64,000 nucleotides of DNA from Moringa oleifera (GCA_021397835.1 JAJFZO010000695.1:434001-498000), one strand, 5' to 3'; positions 35,711-48,443 are shown, counted from the stretch's first letter. Notes: a model not told the origin generated them from the letters alone. Translations and numbers: made by a program.

Positions 35711-36553
35711 TGTCTCAATCCATCCTCTATTGCACCTTCTTACTTTATGTTCTCACTTTCAGTGGAGTTGTGAATAAATGCCTTGCATCTTTCTGCAGTT
35801 GGTGTCTTATACTCCTTTCAGGGATATTTTGATCTACAGCTAAACTGCAAGCATTTGTTGAACTAGACTTCCTTTGCTGAAAGCACACCAGCCTTATACT
35901 TCCTTTCTGGGATATTCTCATTTTCATTTAATATTATATCAATGGAAGAACTTATGCAAATTCGACCGGTGCATACAATTCTTCTGTGATGTGTAATTGA
36001 ACAGTCTCTTCTGTGTAATATGGTTTTCTTCTTTGGCTATCTGAATGGTCTTCGCCTTGTAAAAGTCCATAATTACCTTAAAGAAGATTTCTTCTGGTGT
36101 TGAAGTTATGGACATGTCTTAATGGAAAATTTAACACTTGTTGCATTCCTATATAAAATTTCTCTGCATAGGGAATTAGTTAGAAGTGCAATCAGAAGAA
36201 AATTGCAAATCTTTGTTAACACTAAGTAACCTCTGACTCGAAGCAAAGATGGGGAGGATCTTACAAGCAAGATTTCTTCTATCGTGATACCAACTAGGAT
36301 GAACAGCTTCACCTAGTTAATCTGGTAAGTTGGTCTCTAAATACTAATTCCTCTTTATTCTTATTTCTAAGGTCAAAAGAGAATCAAGAGGAAAAACTCG
36401 GATTGTCAAATGAGAAGTTCGGATCAATTTTCCCCTAGATCAAGTAAGAAGTCTATGTCTAATGTCAGAGAATTCTTAGCTACAGTATTGGCTGAAATTA
36501 GCTTTGCAAAATCAGATTTAGAACCGTACATGTTATGGAACCCTCTAAAATAG
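35711..36553 (+). repeat. 0.8-kb duplicated segment, copy b
   Basis: Direct-orientation partner of 26557-27338. It has about 60-75 extra bases near 36464-36530. Following the DnaJ-like exon by 0.2 kb, it may represent downstream introns of that source gene. Confidence 0.85.
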
Positions 36554-37720
36554 TTCTTTCTGTTAAATTTGTCACAGAAATCTAATGAACATCTGAATTA
36601 TAGGCCTTCTATTCACCTTTATAATTCTTTTTGAAAAGAAAAGATAAGAAGGGTAGGTATAGAGTATTTGCATGAAAGCTTATGCTAAAAGGGCCAATTC
36701 CCTCCAACCTTTTAATGAAGGGCAAGCATATGCAAAGCTTGTTGCAGCCACTTGGAGTGGAATCCAAAATCTTAATTTAGCAATAGGAAACTTGGAAAGC
36801 CATATATTAGCAATAGCACCTAATAGTATTAACAGAACCAAGGTGTTCAATACTAAGTATTATGTCGGTCAATCTAACCAGAAAGGACAGAATAGAAGAA
36901 TCATCAAGTACCTTTCATACTAAAATTTGGTTTGGGAAGAAATTAAATGGATTGAGGTGAGAAAAATTAAAATCCTAGACACCTAGTTTGTTGTTGCCAA
37001 AAAATCATTAGAAGCAAAAAATAGCAAACCATGTCTTCATTCAACTAGATCATCATAAACTATGAGAACCAGAAAGGGTATGTCACTCATGATGATATTA
37101 TTACAATGTAGCCAAGCTGCAATGACTGCAAATGTAATCAACTTTCAGTGCCATTAAACATCATCCTGGAGTGCAAAACAATTATTTGCAAAATTTTGAA
37201 TGCTGCAAAACATGGATGTTTTATCCATGTAAGAAAGTGAGGAAGAGACAGGGAAAGGCAAAACACTGATCTACCAAACAAATTTAAAAAGGGAATAAGT
37301 GATCAAAAATGTGCATCAACTAAGGCATGTTAAAGAGTATCAGAAAACAAATGCTAAGGAGATAAACTCCATGAAAGGAAAGCTGGCCATAGCTACCTGT
37401 AGTACTGCCAACTAATTTGTCATGGAATACACAATAATCAGGCTTCTGATTAGATTCTTTCCTGATGCACAAGGGTAAGTCATATTCCTTCTCTAGTAGA
37501 TTCCCTCACTACCTACCTCACTTTCTTGAGGATCAAAATGTGTGGTAATGCGGTCTTGACTCACAGTTGCTAAATGATGGATCCATGAGCTTCCAAGAAC
37601 AACATAAGAATTGACTCTTCTATCCAACAAAAGGTTTATCGTCCCAAAGTTAGCTTTTTACCAATAGCAATCTTGTAAATCAATGAACTGATAAAGAATA
37701 ATAAAACATTTTATAGAAGC
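36554..37720 (+). other. Unassigned stretch with one 83-codon open frame
   Basis: An open frame at 36672-36923 (MKAYAKRANSLQPFNEGQAY..) has coding-like composition but no family that I recognise. It could be a host exon or an eroded retroelement gag. The remainder (36930-37720) shows nothing. Confidence 0.3.
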
Positions 37721-40023
37721 AACAAAGCATTTAAACAGTACTGCAAAGAATAAGGGATTGTGAGACACTGGACAGTAAGGGCTACTCCTTGATAGAAGGG
37801 AGTGGTTGAGAGGATGAGTGGAGCCTCAATTGAGAGGGTGAGGTGCATGCTTTTAACAGCTGGCCTAAATAAGGAATTTTAAGAGAAGCTCTTTTAGTAG
37901 CAGCCTAATTAGTAAACAGATGCCCTTCAAGGGTTATAGGCTCTAGGAAACTTAATGAAATCTGGAAAGGAAAGCCTCTAACCCTCAATCGTTGAGGGTC
38001 TTGGGTTATGCAGCCTATGCACATCAAAGAGTAGGTAAGCTTGATCAAAGAGCTATTAAGGGCTTTTTCTTGCTTACACAGAGGGTGTGAAACGACATAG
38101 AATCTGCATCAAGCATGGATCAAGCCATAAGACAATTATAAGCAGAAATATTACTTTTAATGAAGCATCTATGGCTTTTAGTCAACAAGGCAGAGCTCCT
38201 GGTGAAGCAAAAGCTACTGAAAATGTATCTAGTTTTTAGAGAGTATTTGAAGTAGATGTGGAGCTTATGATGACCAATAAAGTGACAAGACATCTTGCAT
38301 GATCCCAAGATACAAAACAACCTCATTTTAGCAACCACACTAGTTCAAAATTGAAGCAGAAGAGGAAACCTTTGCAAACGACAATATGGAGATCAGACAT
38401 TATCAGTTAGCTAAGGACAAGACAAGAAGGAGAATCGAACCTCTTAAGAGGTTCTAACAAGAAAAGTCCAGTTCCAGCTTAGTTGAAGGAGAACTGTTGG
38501 CTTATGCTTTGAACACTGTCGAGCATATGGAAGGCTTAGAACTAAGGAGCTTCAAAGAAGTTATGACAGGACAACAGGCAGAGTTATGGCATGAAACAAT
38601 AATAGAAGAAATGGACTCTTTTCATACAAATCAACCCTGAAAATTAGTTTGAAGACCACCAAAAAAAAAAAATTGTGCATTACAAATTGGTGTCTAAAGT
38701 TGAGGATGCAGATAGTGGTGAAATTCCCAAAAGATTCAAGGCTAGATTGGTAGCCAAAGGCTTTACAAAAGTGGTTAGAGTAGATTATTCAGAAATCTTT
38801 TCATCTGTTGGAACATATAAGAGCATAAGAGCTATTCTAGCCAATGTCCAATGGAGAACTGGGAGCTAGAAGAACTAGATATAAAGACAAGTTTCCTTCA
38901 TGGAGAATTAGGGGAAACCATTTATAGGAAGCAACCAAAAGGCTTTGAAGAAAAGGGGAGAGAAGATCAAGTTTGCTTACTGAAGAAATTCTTGTGTGTC
39001 TTGAAATAATCACCCAGGCAATGGTATAAGAAGTTTGACTCCTTTATAGTCCAAGAAGGTTCCAAAAGAAGTAGTTATGATGCATTTTTATACTTTAAGG
39101 ATGTTGGCAGTAATGAAGCTGTGATGCTGTTGCTTTACGTTGATCACATGCTCATCACCAGCAGTAGCATTCGAAGAATCAATATGGTTAAAAATGTGCT
39201 TGGCAGGGAGTTTGATATCAAGGATTTGGGACCTGCTAAGAAAATAATGGATATTCATATACAAAGGGATAGTAGAAGATGTTACATGAAGTTGTCACAA
39301 CAACATTATTTGCATAAGGTTACTGACAAATTTCTACTGGATCAATCTAAACCAATGAATATTCCCTCAAGAAACCATTTGAAATTTTTTGCAGGTCGCT
39401 ACCCCAAAACTGGAGAGGAAAGACAAAAAATAATCAGTATTCCATAATCTAATACAGTGGGCTCAGTGATGTATGCCATGATTTGCAAGGAGTCTAATCC
39501 AAGGATGGAAGACTGGCAGGCCATAAAGTGGCTTCCAAGATACCTAAATGGGACGAAGAATCATGGACCAAACTTTGAAAAATAAGATCTTATGCAATAA
39601 GGGTTAATAGGCTATATAGATTCTGATTTTACGAATGACAAAAAGAATTAAAAATTATTATCTACATATATGTTCATGTATGAACATTTTTGTGTGAGTT
39701 GGAAGGGTTAACTTCAACTTATTGTAACCTTGTCTAGCACAGAAGCAGAATATGAAGCAATGTTTGAGGGTTCACCGTAAGCATACTAAACACCTTGATA
39801 TTAAGTACCATTTCCTAAGGGAGAAGACAAAAGATGGTCGCCTCAAACTAGAAAAGATTAGAATAGAAGATAACCCTTCAGATATGGCCACAGAGGCTGT
39901 TCCTTTTGAAAAGCTGTAAAGATGCAGAGAGTTGCTAGGGATAGGTATCAGATGATGATCTTGTTTTATGATGTAGTAAAGTCTATGTTAGTGCCACCTT
40001 TGTTAAAACAAGGTGGAGAATAT
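37721..40023 (+). mobile_element. Ty1-copia element 2 (integrase C-part, RT, RNase H), 5' truncated
   Basis: It begins inside integrase, in step with 42235 of copia 3. Partial RT follows (RFKARLVAKGFTKVVRVDYS at 38737-38796). The palm motif reads LLLYVDHMLI at about 39127, so the second catalytic Asp of YVDD is now His. Next come FDIKDLGPAKK and RNase H (LSSTEAEYEAMFEG near 39733), then a polypurine tract at 40011-40020. Several stops. It belongs to the same family as copia 3 (nearly collinear between 38341 and 43810). Confidence 0.85.
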
Positions 40024-40548
40024 TGCTGAATCAAGGTGGAGAATGGTTCTGAAAGTAATCCAACAAAATTGCAAAAGAAAAAAGGAGTGGATTATTATTT
40101 TGCTTAATTGCAGTTAGGCTACCCAGACTTAGTAAAATGCCGAACCAATTAGTAGGCTTCAGGTTGATTAGTGAAGCCGCCAACTGGACTTTAGGCAGGC
40201 CACATCAACTGGAAACATCCTGCAAACCAGTATAAAAGCTAGTTATGTAGAATTGAGTAGAAGTATCTATTTTTTATCATGTTGCGATGAATGGAGAATG
40301 CTTTTCCTCTAAAAGATGAGTTAATCTATAATAGATTTGAGGGGTATCATTTCTTGTTAGGGTAGAATTTTGTTTGCTAGTTACTTGGTGCATGCTTGTT
40401 CTTTTTCCTGAAAAAATCTTGTATTAATATATTTTTTTGTGAATATTACAGATTGAAGGATTCTACTACTCATTTTGATGATTTTCTAAGTAAGATAACT
40501 TGTCAAAAAGTGTTCAAGATTTTTTTTGATGTTGTTTGAATTCCAACA
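40024..40548 (+). repeat. Single LTR shared by copia 2 and copia 3
   Basis: It is preceded by the polypurine tract AGGTGGAGAA of copia 2 and followed by the primer-binding site TGGTATTAGAGC of copia 3 (40551-40562). It starts TGCTGAATC and ends TTCCAACA. A second tract-like AAGGTGGAGAA inside it at 40033 makes 40044 an alternative start. The same LTR serves as the 3' LTR of one internal region and the 5' LTR of the next. Confidence 0.7.
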
Positions 40549-43500
40549 AGTGGTATTAGAGCTTATTCGATCCAAGGAAACCAAACAGAAACACAACCAA
40601 ACCCCAAAAACCTTCTGCATCAAACCAAGATTGACATTGTGATCATGGCATTTGCCGAAGAACAATATTGAAGAATTCATAAGAAAAAATAACTTTTGTC
40701 CTTGAAGGGCGAAGATACGAGGCCTTCATGTACAACAAGGATTAGTGAAAGCACTAGCTAGGGAGAAGCACCTTCCTGTAACAAAGCCAGAAGAAAGGAA
40801 GAAAGAATTTCTAGAAAAGGCACATAGTGCATTGATTTTATGCCTTGGAGATCAAGTACTAAGGAAGGTAACCAAGAAGAAAACTACTGCTGGGACAACA
40901 TTACATGATAAATTCTCTTACTAATAGACTGTACCTCAAGATTCAGCTATATAACTTTAAGATGCCTCCTCGAAAATCAATGAAAGAGAATATAGATGAC
41001 TTTGCTAAGATTATCTTGGATTTGGAAAACATGGATATCAAGATTGAAGATGAAGATCAAGGCTTGTTATTCCTTAGTTCTTTGCTAGAAAACTACAAAC
41101 GTCTAGCTAATACAATGATCTACGGTAGGGATACATTGTAAACTGCCTTTAAATTCGATGATTTTAAAGACAAAATAGAAGTCAAAGATAACAAATCTGG
41201 AGAAGGGCTCACTATAAGAGGAAGGCCAAAAAAAGGAAAACAATTCATATGTAAGGATGCAATAAAAGTTAAATTAAAAAGTATTGCAAGATCCAAGTCT
41301 TTTGTTGCTGATAGGAAGTGCTAGTTTTGTGGTAACGTAAGGCATATCAAAAGATTCTGTAAAGAGCTAAAGAAAAAATAACAAGAGAAACAAGGAAAGG
41401 AAGCTGATGCTGTTGTGGGTGGTAGCTCAGATGAAGGAAAGCTCTTGGCTATTTCTGAAACAAGAAATTATGAAGAATGGATGATGGATTCTGCATGCAC
41501 ATTTCACATGTCCAAGGAGGGATTGTTTTTTGAACTACACCCAGACAAATTCAAGTAGAGTAATTATGGGGAATGCCCAGTCATATGACATTAAAGGCAT
41601 TGGATATATTGCTTTTATGTTGCAGGATGGCACTACCAAAATTCTCCAAGAGTTATATTTTCAAAAAGGTATATTTTCAAGAATGAAAAAAGGATTCTTA
41701 AGGTCTTGAAAGGATCTCTAGTGGCTTTAAAAGGTTTTAAAATAAAATGGTTTATATATTTTACAAGGCAAAGTTGTCCAAGACCTACTACAGTGGCAGT
41801 AAAAAATAAGTAGAGTGCTTCCAAGATCTGACATAACAGATTCGTTCATATGAGTGAAAAAGGATTGCAAGTATTAAGTAGCCAAGGGCTATTAGGAAGA
41901 GAAGAAGATCTCAAGGTTAGGATTTTGTGAACAATGCATCTTGGGAAGGCAGCATGGATTGAAGTTTGTTATTGGAAGTGAGTATAGGATAGAAGGAATT
42001 ATGGACTATGTCTACGCTGATTTACGGGGACTTGAAAGACTTCTTACTCATGGAGGTTGCTCTTATTTTCTCTCTCTAATGGATGACTACTCAAGGAAGG
42101 TGTAGATATACTTGTTGAAACACAAAAATGACCACTTTGAGAAATTCAAAGAATTGAGGACCTAAATGGATAATCAAACTGAGAAAAAGCTCAAGGTTTG
42201 GAGAACTGAAAATGGGTTGGAGTTTTGCAATAAAGCGTTTGATCAGTACTGCAAAGAACAAGGATTTGTGAGATACCAGATAGTAAAGGCTGCTCCTCAA
42301 CAGAAAGGAGTAGCTGGGAAGATGAATGGAACCTTAGAGGATGAGGTGCATGCTTTTTACAGTGATCCTACGTAAGGGACATTGGGGAAAGCTATCTTAA
42401 CCGCAAACAATTTGGTAGACAGATGCCCTACAAGGGACATAGGCTTGAAGACACTTGAAGAAATGTGGAAAATGAGGCCTTCAAGGCTGAAACATTTGAG
42501 GGTCTTTGGTTGTGCAGCCTATGCACATCAAAAAGAAAGTAAGCTCGATCCAAAAGCTGTTAAGGGCATATGTCTTGTTTGTCTTGAAAGGATGTGAAAG
42601 AATATAGAATCTACATCAAGCATAGATCAAGCTACAAGACAATTATAAGTAGAGATGTTAGTTTCAATGAAGTATTTACGCCTTTTGGTCATCAAGGTTG
42701 AGCTCCTAGTGAAGCAAAGCTGCTCAAATGTATCCAGTTTTGAAAGAGTATCTTGAGTAAATGTGGAGCATACGATACCAATGAAGTGGCAAGACATCTC
42801 TCAGGATCCCAAGATACCCCAACAGCCTCATCTTAGCAATCAGATCAGTCCATAATTGAAGTAGAAGAGGAGATCTTTGCAAATGATGATATGCAGATCA
42901 GACATTATCCGATAGCTAGGGATTGGATAAGAAGGGGCATTAAAACCCCCTAGGAGATTCCAACAAGAGGAGTTTGGTTCCAGGTTAGTTGAAGGAGAAT
43001 TGTTGGCTTATGCTTTGAACACTGCCGAGCATATGAAAGGCTTAGAACTAAGGAGCTTCAGAGAAGATATGACAGGACAACAGGCAGAGTTACGGCATGA
43101 AACAATGCTAGAAGAAATGGACTCTCTTCATGCAAATCAAACCTAGAAATTAGTTAAAAGACCAAAGAAGAAAATAACGGACTGCAAATGGATATATAAT
43201 GTTAAGGACGTAGATAGTAGTGGAGTTCACAAAAGATTCAAGGCTAGGTTGGTAGCCAAAGGCTTTACAGAAGTGGTTGGACTAGATTATTCAGAAATCT
43301 TTTCACTTGTGGCAAAGTATAAAACCATAAGAACTACTCTTGCCAATGTCACAATGGAGAACTAGGAGCTAGAAGAATTAGATGCAAAGACAGTTTTCCT
43401 CCCTGGATAATTAGAGGAAACCGTCCATATGAGCAACCAGAATACTTTGAAGAAAAAGGAAGAGAAGATCAAGTTTGCTTGCTAAAGAAATCCTTGTATG

Positions 43501-43815
43501 GCTTGAAACAATCACCCAAGTAATGGAACAAGAAGTTTGACTCCTTTTTAAAGTAAGAACGTTTCAAAAAAAAAAAGTAGCTATGATGCATGTTTATACT
43601 TCAGGGATGTTGGCAATAGTAAAGCTGTGATGCTACTTCTTTACGTTGATGACATGCTCATCACCAGCAGTAGCATTCGAAGAATCAACATGGTTAAAAG
43701 TATGCTTAGAATGGAGTTTGATATGAAGGATTTGAGACCTGCTAAGAAAATATTTGATATTCAAATACAAAAAGGCAGGAACAGATGTTACATAAAGTTG
43801 TCCCAATAACATTAC
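40549..43815 (+). mobile_element. Ty1-copia element 3 (PBS to RT), 3' truncated
   Basis: The primer-binding site lies at 40551. A gag relic (40780-41150) and a zinc knuckle at 41319-41360 follow (C-x2-C-x4-H-x4-C, with TGG to TAG after the first Cys). Then come a GAG-pre-integrase relic and integrase (MDYVYADLRGLERLLTHGG near 42003, GVAGKMNGTLEDE near 42309, FGCAAYAHQKESKLDPKAV near 42511). RT ends just after the intact palm motif LLLYVDDMLITSSSIRR at about 43633-43683. RNase H and the 3' LTR are missing: at about 43,815 it meets copia 4 in the opposite orientation. Many stops; inactive. Confidence 0.87.
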
Positions 43816-43821
43816 TTGCAT

Positions 43822-46110
43822 AAGGTTACTCTATCTGAATTTGTCTAATGGCCTTATCAGTAACTCCTTTAGCTTGATCCATTTTAAATTTTGATTGCAC
43901 TTTCTGCAGATAGAGTGGTTGATTCAACTTTAACCAATTCATCTCTCTGTCCCTTTCGATGTTAATGCTTAAAATCTTCTTTGCCTTTCCCAAGTCATTC
44001 ATAGCGAATTCTCTGCTTAGCATTCTCTCCACTAGGATTATTTGCATCTTACTCTTGCTAGCAATCAACATATCATCAACCTATAGCAATAACAATACTG
44101 CCTCATCAGTCCTAACTGATTTAATGTAGAGACAATTATCATACCATCTCTTTACAAAGCTTTGTTGAAGAACATATGAGTCAAACTTTTTACACCATTA
44201 TCTTGTTGATTGTAGAGTGACCCTTTGAGCAAGCGAACTTTATGCTTCTTGCCTTTTGATTGATACCCTTCCATTTGCCTCATGTAAATGATCTTTTCAA
44301 GCTTACCATGAGGGAATTCTATTTTAACATCCATTTGTTCTAATTCCTATCTTTCCAAAGCAACTTTTGCAAGCACCAATCTTATAGTCTTGTACTTGAC
44401 CACAGGGGAGAATACTTCATTATAATCAATACCAAGCACTTGAGAGAAACTTTTTGCAACGAGTATGGCCTTAAACCTCTTAGAACCAACTGTATCTCCT
44501 TCCTTAAGCTTGAAGGTTCATTTACAATCAATCAACTTCTTGTCTTCTGGTTTATCAACAATTTCCCAAGTTTCATTGGCCATCAAAGACTTCATTTCTT
44601 CTTGCATAGTTGCCAACCACCGTTCAGAGTGTTGGCATGACATTGCCTCTTTATAATCGACTCGTTCATGTTCTATAAACAGTTCTGCGAAATTCAGAAT
44701 ACTTGTAATACCTTGATCGTCATTTTCTACTTTACTAAAATGGGATTCATCCGGTTGGAATCTGCTGGGAGGTCTTATAGATCTCCTTGTTCTATCCCTT
44801 GCTAGCTGATGACCTCTTTCATCACCGGTATCTTCTTCATGCCTGCTTGTTTGAGTCTGACTTATTGCTGAGCTGCTTCTATCATCTTCTAGGTTATCAG
44901 CAGGTGTGGTAGATTGAATTTGCCTCACAACAGGCTCCACCTCATCTTCAAATCTTTCAGGTATTTCTACAGTATCAAAGACTTATTATGATCTGCTGAG
45001 GTGGCCTTTGCTTAAGGACAACCAGACCTCCTTTGAATATCTTCAGCGGTCCCTTCTCAGCCTTGAACATATAGCCTTTGTTGTCCACAGATCAAAGAGA
45101 AATTAAATTCCTCCTAAGTCTGGTACATGTCTAACTTCCTTCAGAACCTTAGTGGTTCCATCATGAAGCTTGAATGCCACTGAACCAATCCCCACAACTA
45201 AGCGTGCATGGTTGTTTCCCATGATTACTTTGCTTCAGCAATACGTTAATATTCCATAAATAAATGTCTGCTAGGACACATGATATGTGCACCCAGAATC
45301 CAATATCCATTCCTCTTGAGCTTTGATTTCTAAAACATTCAACACTCCTTCCTCAAACAAATCCGATACCATAGCTGCATTAGCTTCTTTGTTTTATTGC
45401 TGATCATTTTAGCTCTTTTCCAGTTCCTTACAGAATCTTGTAATGTGGCCTGTGTTGCCACAATGATAGCATTTATGTAATGGCTTTTTGGATTTTGACC
45501 TCTTGCCATCTCTTTTTCTTCCTTTGCTACCATTTCTGGGAGTCCAGGATTAACCCCTCTTCTCTGATCTGTCTCTCATATACAACACTTCTGTGCTTCC
45601 TTTGAATCAGCTTTGGTTCTTAACTTTTTAGCATTTAGAGCTACAACTACATCTTCTAACATGAGTGTGTCTCTTTCATGTTTAAGGATATCAACAAAGG
45701 TCTCATAGGACGCAGTTAAAGAGTGCAATAAGACTAATGGCCTTGGCTCATCCTCATACTCAACTTTGATGTTTTTCACGTATAAACAAAGTTTCTTAAA
45801 TGCATCAAGATGATCTTGTAGTTGTTTACCCTCTTGCATTTTAAATGTCAAAAACATCTCCTTCAAATAAAGAATACTAGACAAGGTCTTTGTCATATAC
45901 AAACTCTCTCACTTCAACCACACCTCAGCTACAGTTTTTTGCTTTACAACTTCACGTAGAACCTTGTCACTCATGCTGAGTATCAGGGTGTTATATGCCC
46001 TTTTTATAACATCTGCCTTCTGCTCTTGTGTAAGCGTGTTGTGCAGTCTATGTTCTCCTCCTAGTGCAGCATCAAGACCAGGGTTCCCAAGCCATTCTTC
46101 TAACACTTAT
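43822..46110 (-). mobile_element. Ty1-copia element 4, minus strand, both ends truncated
   Basis: Read from 46106 downwards: gag (GNPGLDAALGGEHRLHNTLT.., KLCLYVKNIKVEYEDEPRPL), then an intact zinc knuckle CYHCGNTGHITRFC at about 45469-45428. A GAG-pre-integrase relic lies near 45300-45050. A jump over integrase leads to the hinge before RT (DESHFSKVENDD, WLATMQEEMKSLMANETWEI at 44645-44550). RT fragments follow (MDVKIEFPHGKLEKIIYMRQ, MLSREFAMNDLGKAKKIL). The polymerase palm is partly lost near 44070-44150, and no LTR or primer-binding site is visible. It is a different, diverged copia lineage from copia 2/3 (closer to copia 1 in gag). Confidence 0.85.
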
Positions 46111-46954
46111 TTTTGATGGAAAATAAAACTAAACAGAGAAAACATTTTAAAATGATAAAACAAAGAAAGCCAGTGTTCTTAGAAATTTTATAGAAAATAC
46201 CTGAGCTCAGCTTGGGCTTCAGTTAGTTTGGCTGCTGCAGTAAGTAGCTGATGGTAGTTCAGGGCCGATTATCCTAAAACAGAATGCAAGATCGGTAATG
46301 CCATACAAGTCATCAGTTCTTCCAAAAGAAAGGAAATATATCAAGAGATGGAGTCAAGATTCCCTAGTATGGAGCTAAAACCTTGTACAAATTAACCCTT
46401 AATTTTCAACTCCATAACGTTTTTGATCAATGTTTATAGTTCATTCAAAGCTCAACTTTAGGACTTGCAGAAAACTGTATGCTGGTACAAAATGGAGATG
46501 CTCTAGCAACACACATTTACTTGACCGAGTCTGTCAAAACATGATCCACTGACCTCCTAAATTCAACTTCTAGACTTTTACAGTAACTGAAAAGTGTAAA
46601 AACTCTGGTAATTGAATCAACAATACTAAGTTTATACCAAAAGTGTATCTGAGACTCAAAAAAAATTCTAGCAGTTGGTTTCCGGTAAAGCCTACTATAA
46701 GATTAATATTAAACTTTAAGGGTGAATTTTTGCACTTGAATTAATATAACACAACATTCCTAAGGAGTGGTTTTGGTGAACCTTCAATTAATGAGTGAAC
46801 CTATGAGGTGGAATTCATGTATCTTACTTTTCCACCTTGCAACAGAACAGCATTTGAAGGGATAAATCTCCATGGAAGGCCCACACGAACTGGTTTCTTC
46901 TTAAAACATTTGAACTGAACTGATGTTGAATACTAAAATGAAAACAGTGACATT
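46111..46954. other. Stretch between copia 4 and the BAHD pseudogene
   Basis: No primer-binding site or LTR is recognised next to copia 4. The minus-strand frame at 47075-46824 leaves BAHD similarity at about 46955, so the pseudogene's C-terminal part (including its DFGWG-type motif) is absent. Confidence 0.45.
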
Positions 46955-47479
46955 TAGTACTGAGTGAATGCGCGAACACTATCCCATTGTCGGAGTACCC
47001 TTGAGGCAATGGTGGCAAAACTCTTGTATGTCCATCAGCAGCAAAAAGTAGCTTTATCCATTGATCAGGCTGCATTCTCAGTGCCTGGCATCGAGCTCTC
47101 TAGAGAAAGCCTGAGAGGGCTTGAAATGTAGTGCATTTAGCTAGAATTCCATCTTCTAGGGCTTTTCTCTTGAGTAGTTCAAGCTTCTCTGGGTCAAAAC
47201 AGAAGAACCTATAAAGCATTTCTTCTTCATAAAGCTTGCTGGTATTTGATACGTCTTCAATCTCTGCAAATTCATGGTACAGAAACTCGTAGGCGGGTTT
47301 CTAGCTTTGACTGGGCTTCTATACAGCAAGGAAGGGACACTGAGAGGCAGGCCTCAGGCTGTCTCAGCCCAGGAGTTCGGAAACTCCATAGCAGCTATTC
47401 CATCAAATATATTTTGGTTCCTCCAGAGCCCAAGAACAAACCCTCCACACTTGAATGTAGTCACCTAGAAAGTAGACAT

Positions 47480-47519
<40 letters not shown>

Positions 47520-48443
47520 ATGGGAATCAGAAGTCATCCTCAAAGACAATTTTGAGCAATAGAACCAGCAGTTCCCTTCATTTTTTCTGTTTAATTTTTT
47601 TATTAATCTACATAAACTGTGCTGCAAAAACAGAAAGGTCTTTCAAACTGGAGAAGCTTGCTATGGGCAATTTCAATCACAAAGCTAAAATTCAGTGAAG
47701 GCTACAGCTCACAAATTCTTTTGGACTTTTCAGTAGAAGGTATGTATGTGAAATCAAATGCCTTGCAAAGCTAATGATTATTCTTTTTTGCAAGACTACA
47801 ATTTTTCACTTTGTTCAGATACTTTGACACATCATGGGAGACCAGATAAATGATTATGAGAGATTAACAAATGATATGAACCACTAATAAGTTAGAAATT
47901 ATTTACTTCAAGACTTAACATACTAAAGAACTGCCTCATGGTGCAAAGTGAACTGTAAGATTATAACAGAGAAGAAGTGAAAAACAGTTAGGAGAAACAT
48001 TAAACCTGAGCCACCAGATAAGGTATCTGAATTATGTTCTGTGCACCAGGGATGTCATGAATCAGCTTTCCAAGAGTAACAGGAGTAGGCTTTGTCATGT
48101 CCTCTATCTTTTCTATAGCACAATTGGCTTCAGCCGCAACAAAAACAGCTCCCTCTCCAGTTCAGTCCACTATCAGCTTCCCTTGTGAGCTAATTGTTAG
48201 CCTTTCAGCAGTCGGGTAGTAATGAACAAGAACCTTGGCCAAGGCAGTCTCGATGACATTAGCAGCACCCTGGAATCCTCTTGACTCTGACTTGGAGTAG
48301 TAGAAAGTACGAACTGTGACTGCAATGTTCTGGCCAAGGTTTGACAGGAAGTACAGGCCCTTCTATGTGTCCTGAGCAGGAGGAACCAGAGTTGGTTCTC
48401 CCCACTCAACAGTGAACTCAAAGGTTCACCAATGTTCGCCATG
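46955..48443 (-). pseudogene. Omega-hydroxypalmitate O-feruloyl transferase-like (BAHD) pseudogene
   Basis: BAHD acyltransferases of the HHT/ASFT type feruloylate omega-hydroxy acids in suberin synthesis. Exon 1 (about 48443-48006) reads FEFTVEWGEPTLVPP, GLYFLSNLGQN, TALAKVLVHYYPTAERLTIS, GEGAVFVAAEANCAIE and IPGAQNIIQIPYLVAQ. The frame shifts near the ATG, a stop interrupts QDT/KGL and the VDCTG Cys codon is TGA. An intron with an AT microsatellite follows. Exon 2 starts at 47464 ([16 protein letters not shown]). The active-site HxxxD is QNIFD, so the catalytic His is lost. After another stop and a frameshift come [21 protein letters not shown] with TAG for Trp, and [20 protein letters not shown]. 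It ends near 46955 without the DFGWG region. About 320 of some 430 residues are traceable. Clearly dead. Confidence 0.88.
47481..47517. repeat. (AT)n microsatellite in the pseudogene intron
   Basis: About 18 dinucleotide units directly upstream of the exon 2 acceptor of the BAHD pseudogene. Open frames crossing it (IYIYIY..) are artefacts. Confidence 0.95.

Noticed and set aside
39121..39447. Intact copia reverse transcriptase
   Set aside because: The open frame is only the palm to connection part; YVDD reads YVDH and surrounding sequence has stops.
43826..44071. Start of a separate gene on the minus strand
   Set aside because: MLIASKSKMQIILVERML is the RT segment just after the catalytic motif of copia 4, not a true N-terminus.
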